Below are positions 32,027 to 32,692 of a stretch of DNA of 32,692 nt, piece after piece. The notes under the pieces are model-generated. The model was not told where the DNA came from. It ran no database searches and worked only from the letters and a program-made list of their open reading frames with translations. How positions within the stretch are numbered: the first letter of the stretch is position 1; each line of letters starts with the position of its first letter. Both the position numbers and the translations under genes were made by a program. This DNA comes from an uncultured Bacteroidota bacterium (lineage in GTDB: Bacteria > Bacteroidota > Bacteroidia > Chitinophagales > Chitinophagaceae), in NCBI GenBank assembly GCA_903929425.1, contig CAIYUO010000042.1:1-32692 (forward strand), given 5' to 3'.

Positions 32027-32683
32027 ATGAAAAAAACAGTTCAAACAATTGGCTTATTCATTATGGTAGCAACCAGTATTGTGGCATGTTCTAAATCATC
32101 AGACACGACCACTACAACAGTGGCAACGCCATTAACCATTTTAACAGTAAAGGATATTCCAGCTGATACCGCTACGGGTAAAACAGCACAAGGACAGCCG
32201 GTGTCTAATGGCATTTATACTTTTTATAGTTTAGAAAAAAATGCTAAAGTGCCAAATACCGATAGTGCAAGTACAAAATGGGATATTGCCTTTTTATCAA
32301 CTCGAATTATCACCAATGGTGGAACAAGTGGAACAGGCATGGGTGGTGCATTTATTTATAATGGATTATTTGATGATTTAAAAATAATTTCTCCTGATTC
32401 AGTTTTCAAAACTGATAACGCACCCACTTCTTATGCCATTACAACAGGAAGTGGTAAAGGGTGGTATACTTATGATGGATTAAATAATTTAATCACTCCA
32501 TTGGCAGGAAGGGTTTTGGTCATAAGAACAGCTTCAGGTAAATATGCAAAAATGGAAATAACTTGTTATTATAAGGGTGGAGTAACCTTACCTACATCAG
32601 CTAGTGAAGACGATAAATTATACAAGCAACGTTATTATACTTTCAGATTTGCTTATCAACCTAATGGGACTAAAACGTTTTAA
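32027..32683 (+). CDS. HmuY-family surface lipoprotein lacking histidine
   Basis: The true start is the ATG at 32027, two bases after the receptor stop; a longer frame that overlaps the receptor is rejected. The 218-residue protein has a lipoprotein signal with lipobox IVAC (Cys21), then a Ser/Thr-rich linker. HmuY-family strands follow: KWDIAFLSTRIITNGGTSG, GMGGAFIYNG, GWYTYDG, AGRVLVIRTASGKYAKMEI and YYTFRFAYQPNG. In Porphyromonas gingivalis HmuY, heme is held by two histidines. This protein has no histidine at all, and the region between the matching strands has no methionine either; the only mature-domain methionines are in TGMGG and AKMEI. It probably delivers a ligand to the adjacent receptor at the cell surface. 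The gene is complete, 9 bp before the window end. Confidence 0.88.
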   Translation: MKKTVQTIGLFIMVATSIVACSKSSDTTTTTVATPLTILTVKDIPADTATGKTAQGQPVSNGIYTFYSLEKNAKVPNTDSASTKWDIAFLSTRIITNGGTSGTGMGGAFIYNGLFDDLKIISPDSVFKTDNAPTSYAITTGSGKGWYTYDGLNNLITPLAGRVLVIRTASGKYAKMEITCYYKGGVTLPTSASEDDKLYKQRYYTFRFAYQPNGTKTF

Positions 32684-32692
32684 CTTTTAAAT

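Overview
The window reads as a chromosomal segment of a low-GC Bacteroidota bacterium, most likely of the Chitinophagales/Chitinophagaceae type. The evidence is the gene content (TonB-dependent outer-membrane receptors, a GLPGLI-family protein, an HmuY-family lipoprotein, DUF1080 and DUF1684 proteins, a PiT transporter paired with DUF47), the many signal peptides ending in a short A-Q or S-Q motif, and the rarity of strong Shine-Dalgarno sites. Where a promoter can be recognised it has the Bacteroidota -7 form TAnnTTTG. I see no tRNA, rRNA, CRISPR array, insertion sequence, integrase or phage gene. No gene is visibly broken. Coding density is high and no gap between genes exceeds about 250 bases.

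Layout: (1) 1-2149, plus strand: the end of an M28 peptidase gene, then a secreted serine hydrolase. (2) 5777-2156, minus strand: a run of five genes (GH105 unsaturated-uronyl hydrolase, VOC protein, secreted esterase, a half-length asparaginase-like protein, a DoxX-like membrane protein). (3) 5956-8138, plus: a DUF1684 protein and a TviB/WbpO-type UDP-sugar dehydrogenase behind a promoter that overlaps a perfect 10-bp inverted repeat. (4) 10293-8200, minus: the first of two secreted penicillin-acylase-family enzymes, divergent from a small HAD protein. (5) 14156-10775, minus: two paralogous D-Ala-D-Ala-ligase-like ATP-grasp proteins, the second fused to a complete SET plus post-SET methyltransferase domain, followed by a secreted DUF1080 protein. 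Divergent from them is a NarL/LuxR-type response regulator with a degraded receiver. (6) 18433-15040, minus: a Tat-exported sugar isomerase/epimerase-like protein and the second penicillin-acylase-family enzyme, whose 3' end overlaps the regulator gene. (7) 18598-22292, plus: a large outer-membrane beta-barrel receptor with its GLPGLI partner. (8) 24368-22314, minus: a second TonB receptor, divergent from an M24 aminopeptidase. (9) 28180-25809, minus: DUF47 and PiT phosphate transport. (10) 28427-32683, plus: a membrane-spanning protein (signal peptide, kelch-like periplasmic part, one transmembrane helix, cytoplasmic winged-helix-like tail), a heme-type TonB receptor and an HmuY-family lipoprotein.

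Most genes are cell-envelope functions: polymer, peptide and amide hydrolysis, uptake through outer-membrane receptors, and phosphate import. Two loci stand out as possible undescribed systems. The first is the ATP-grasp / ATP-grasp-SET / DUF1080 cluster, which looks able to ligate and perhaps methylate a small peptide-like product. The second is the kelch-transmembrane regulator next to a receptor and an HmuY-like protein that contains no histidine at all, implying either a non-histidine way of holding heme or a different ligand. These functional readings are inferences from sequence alone.
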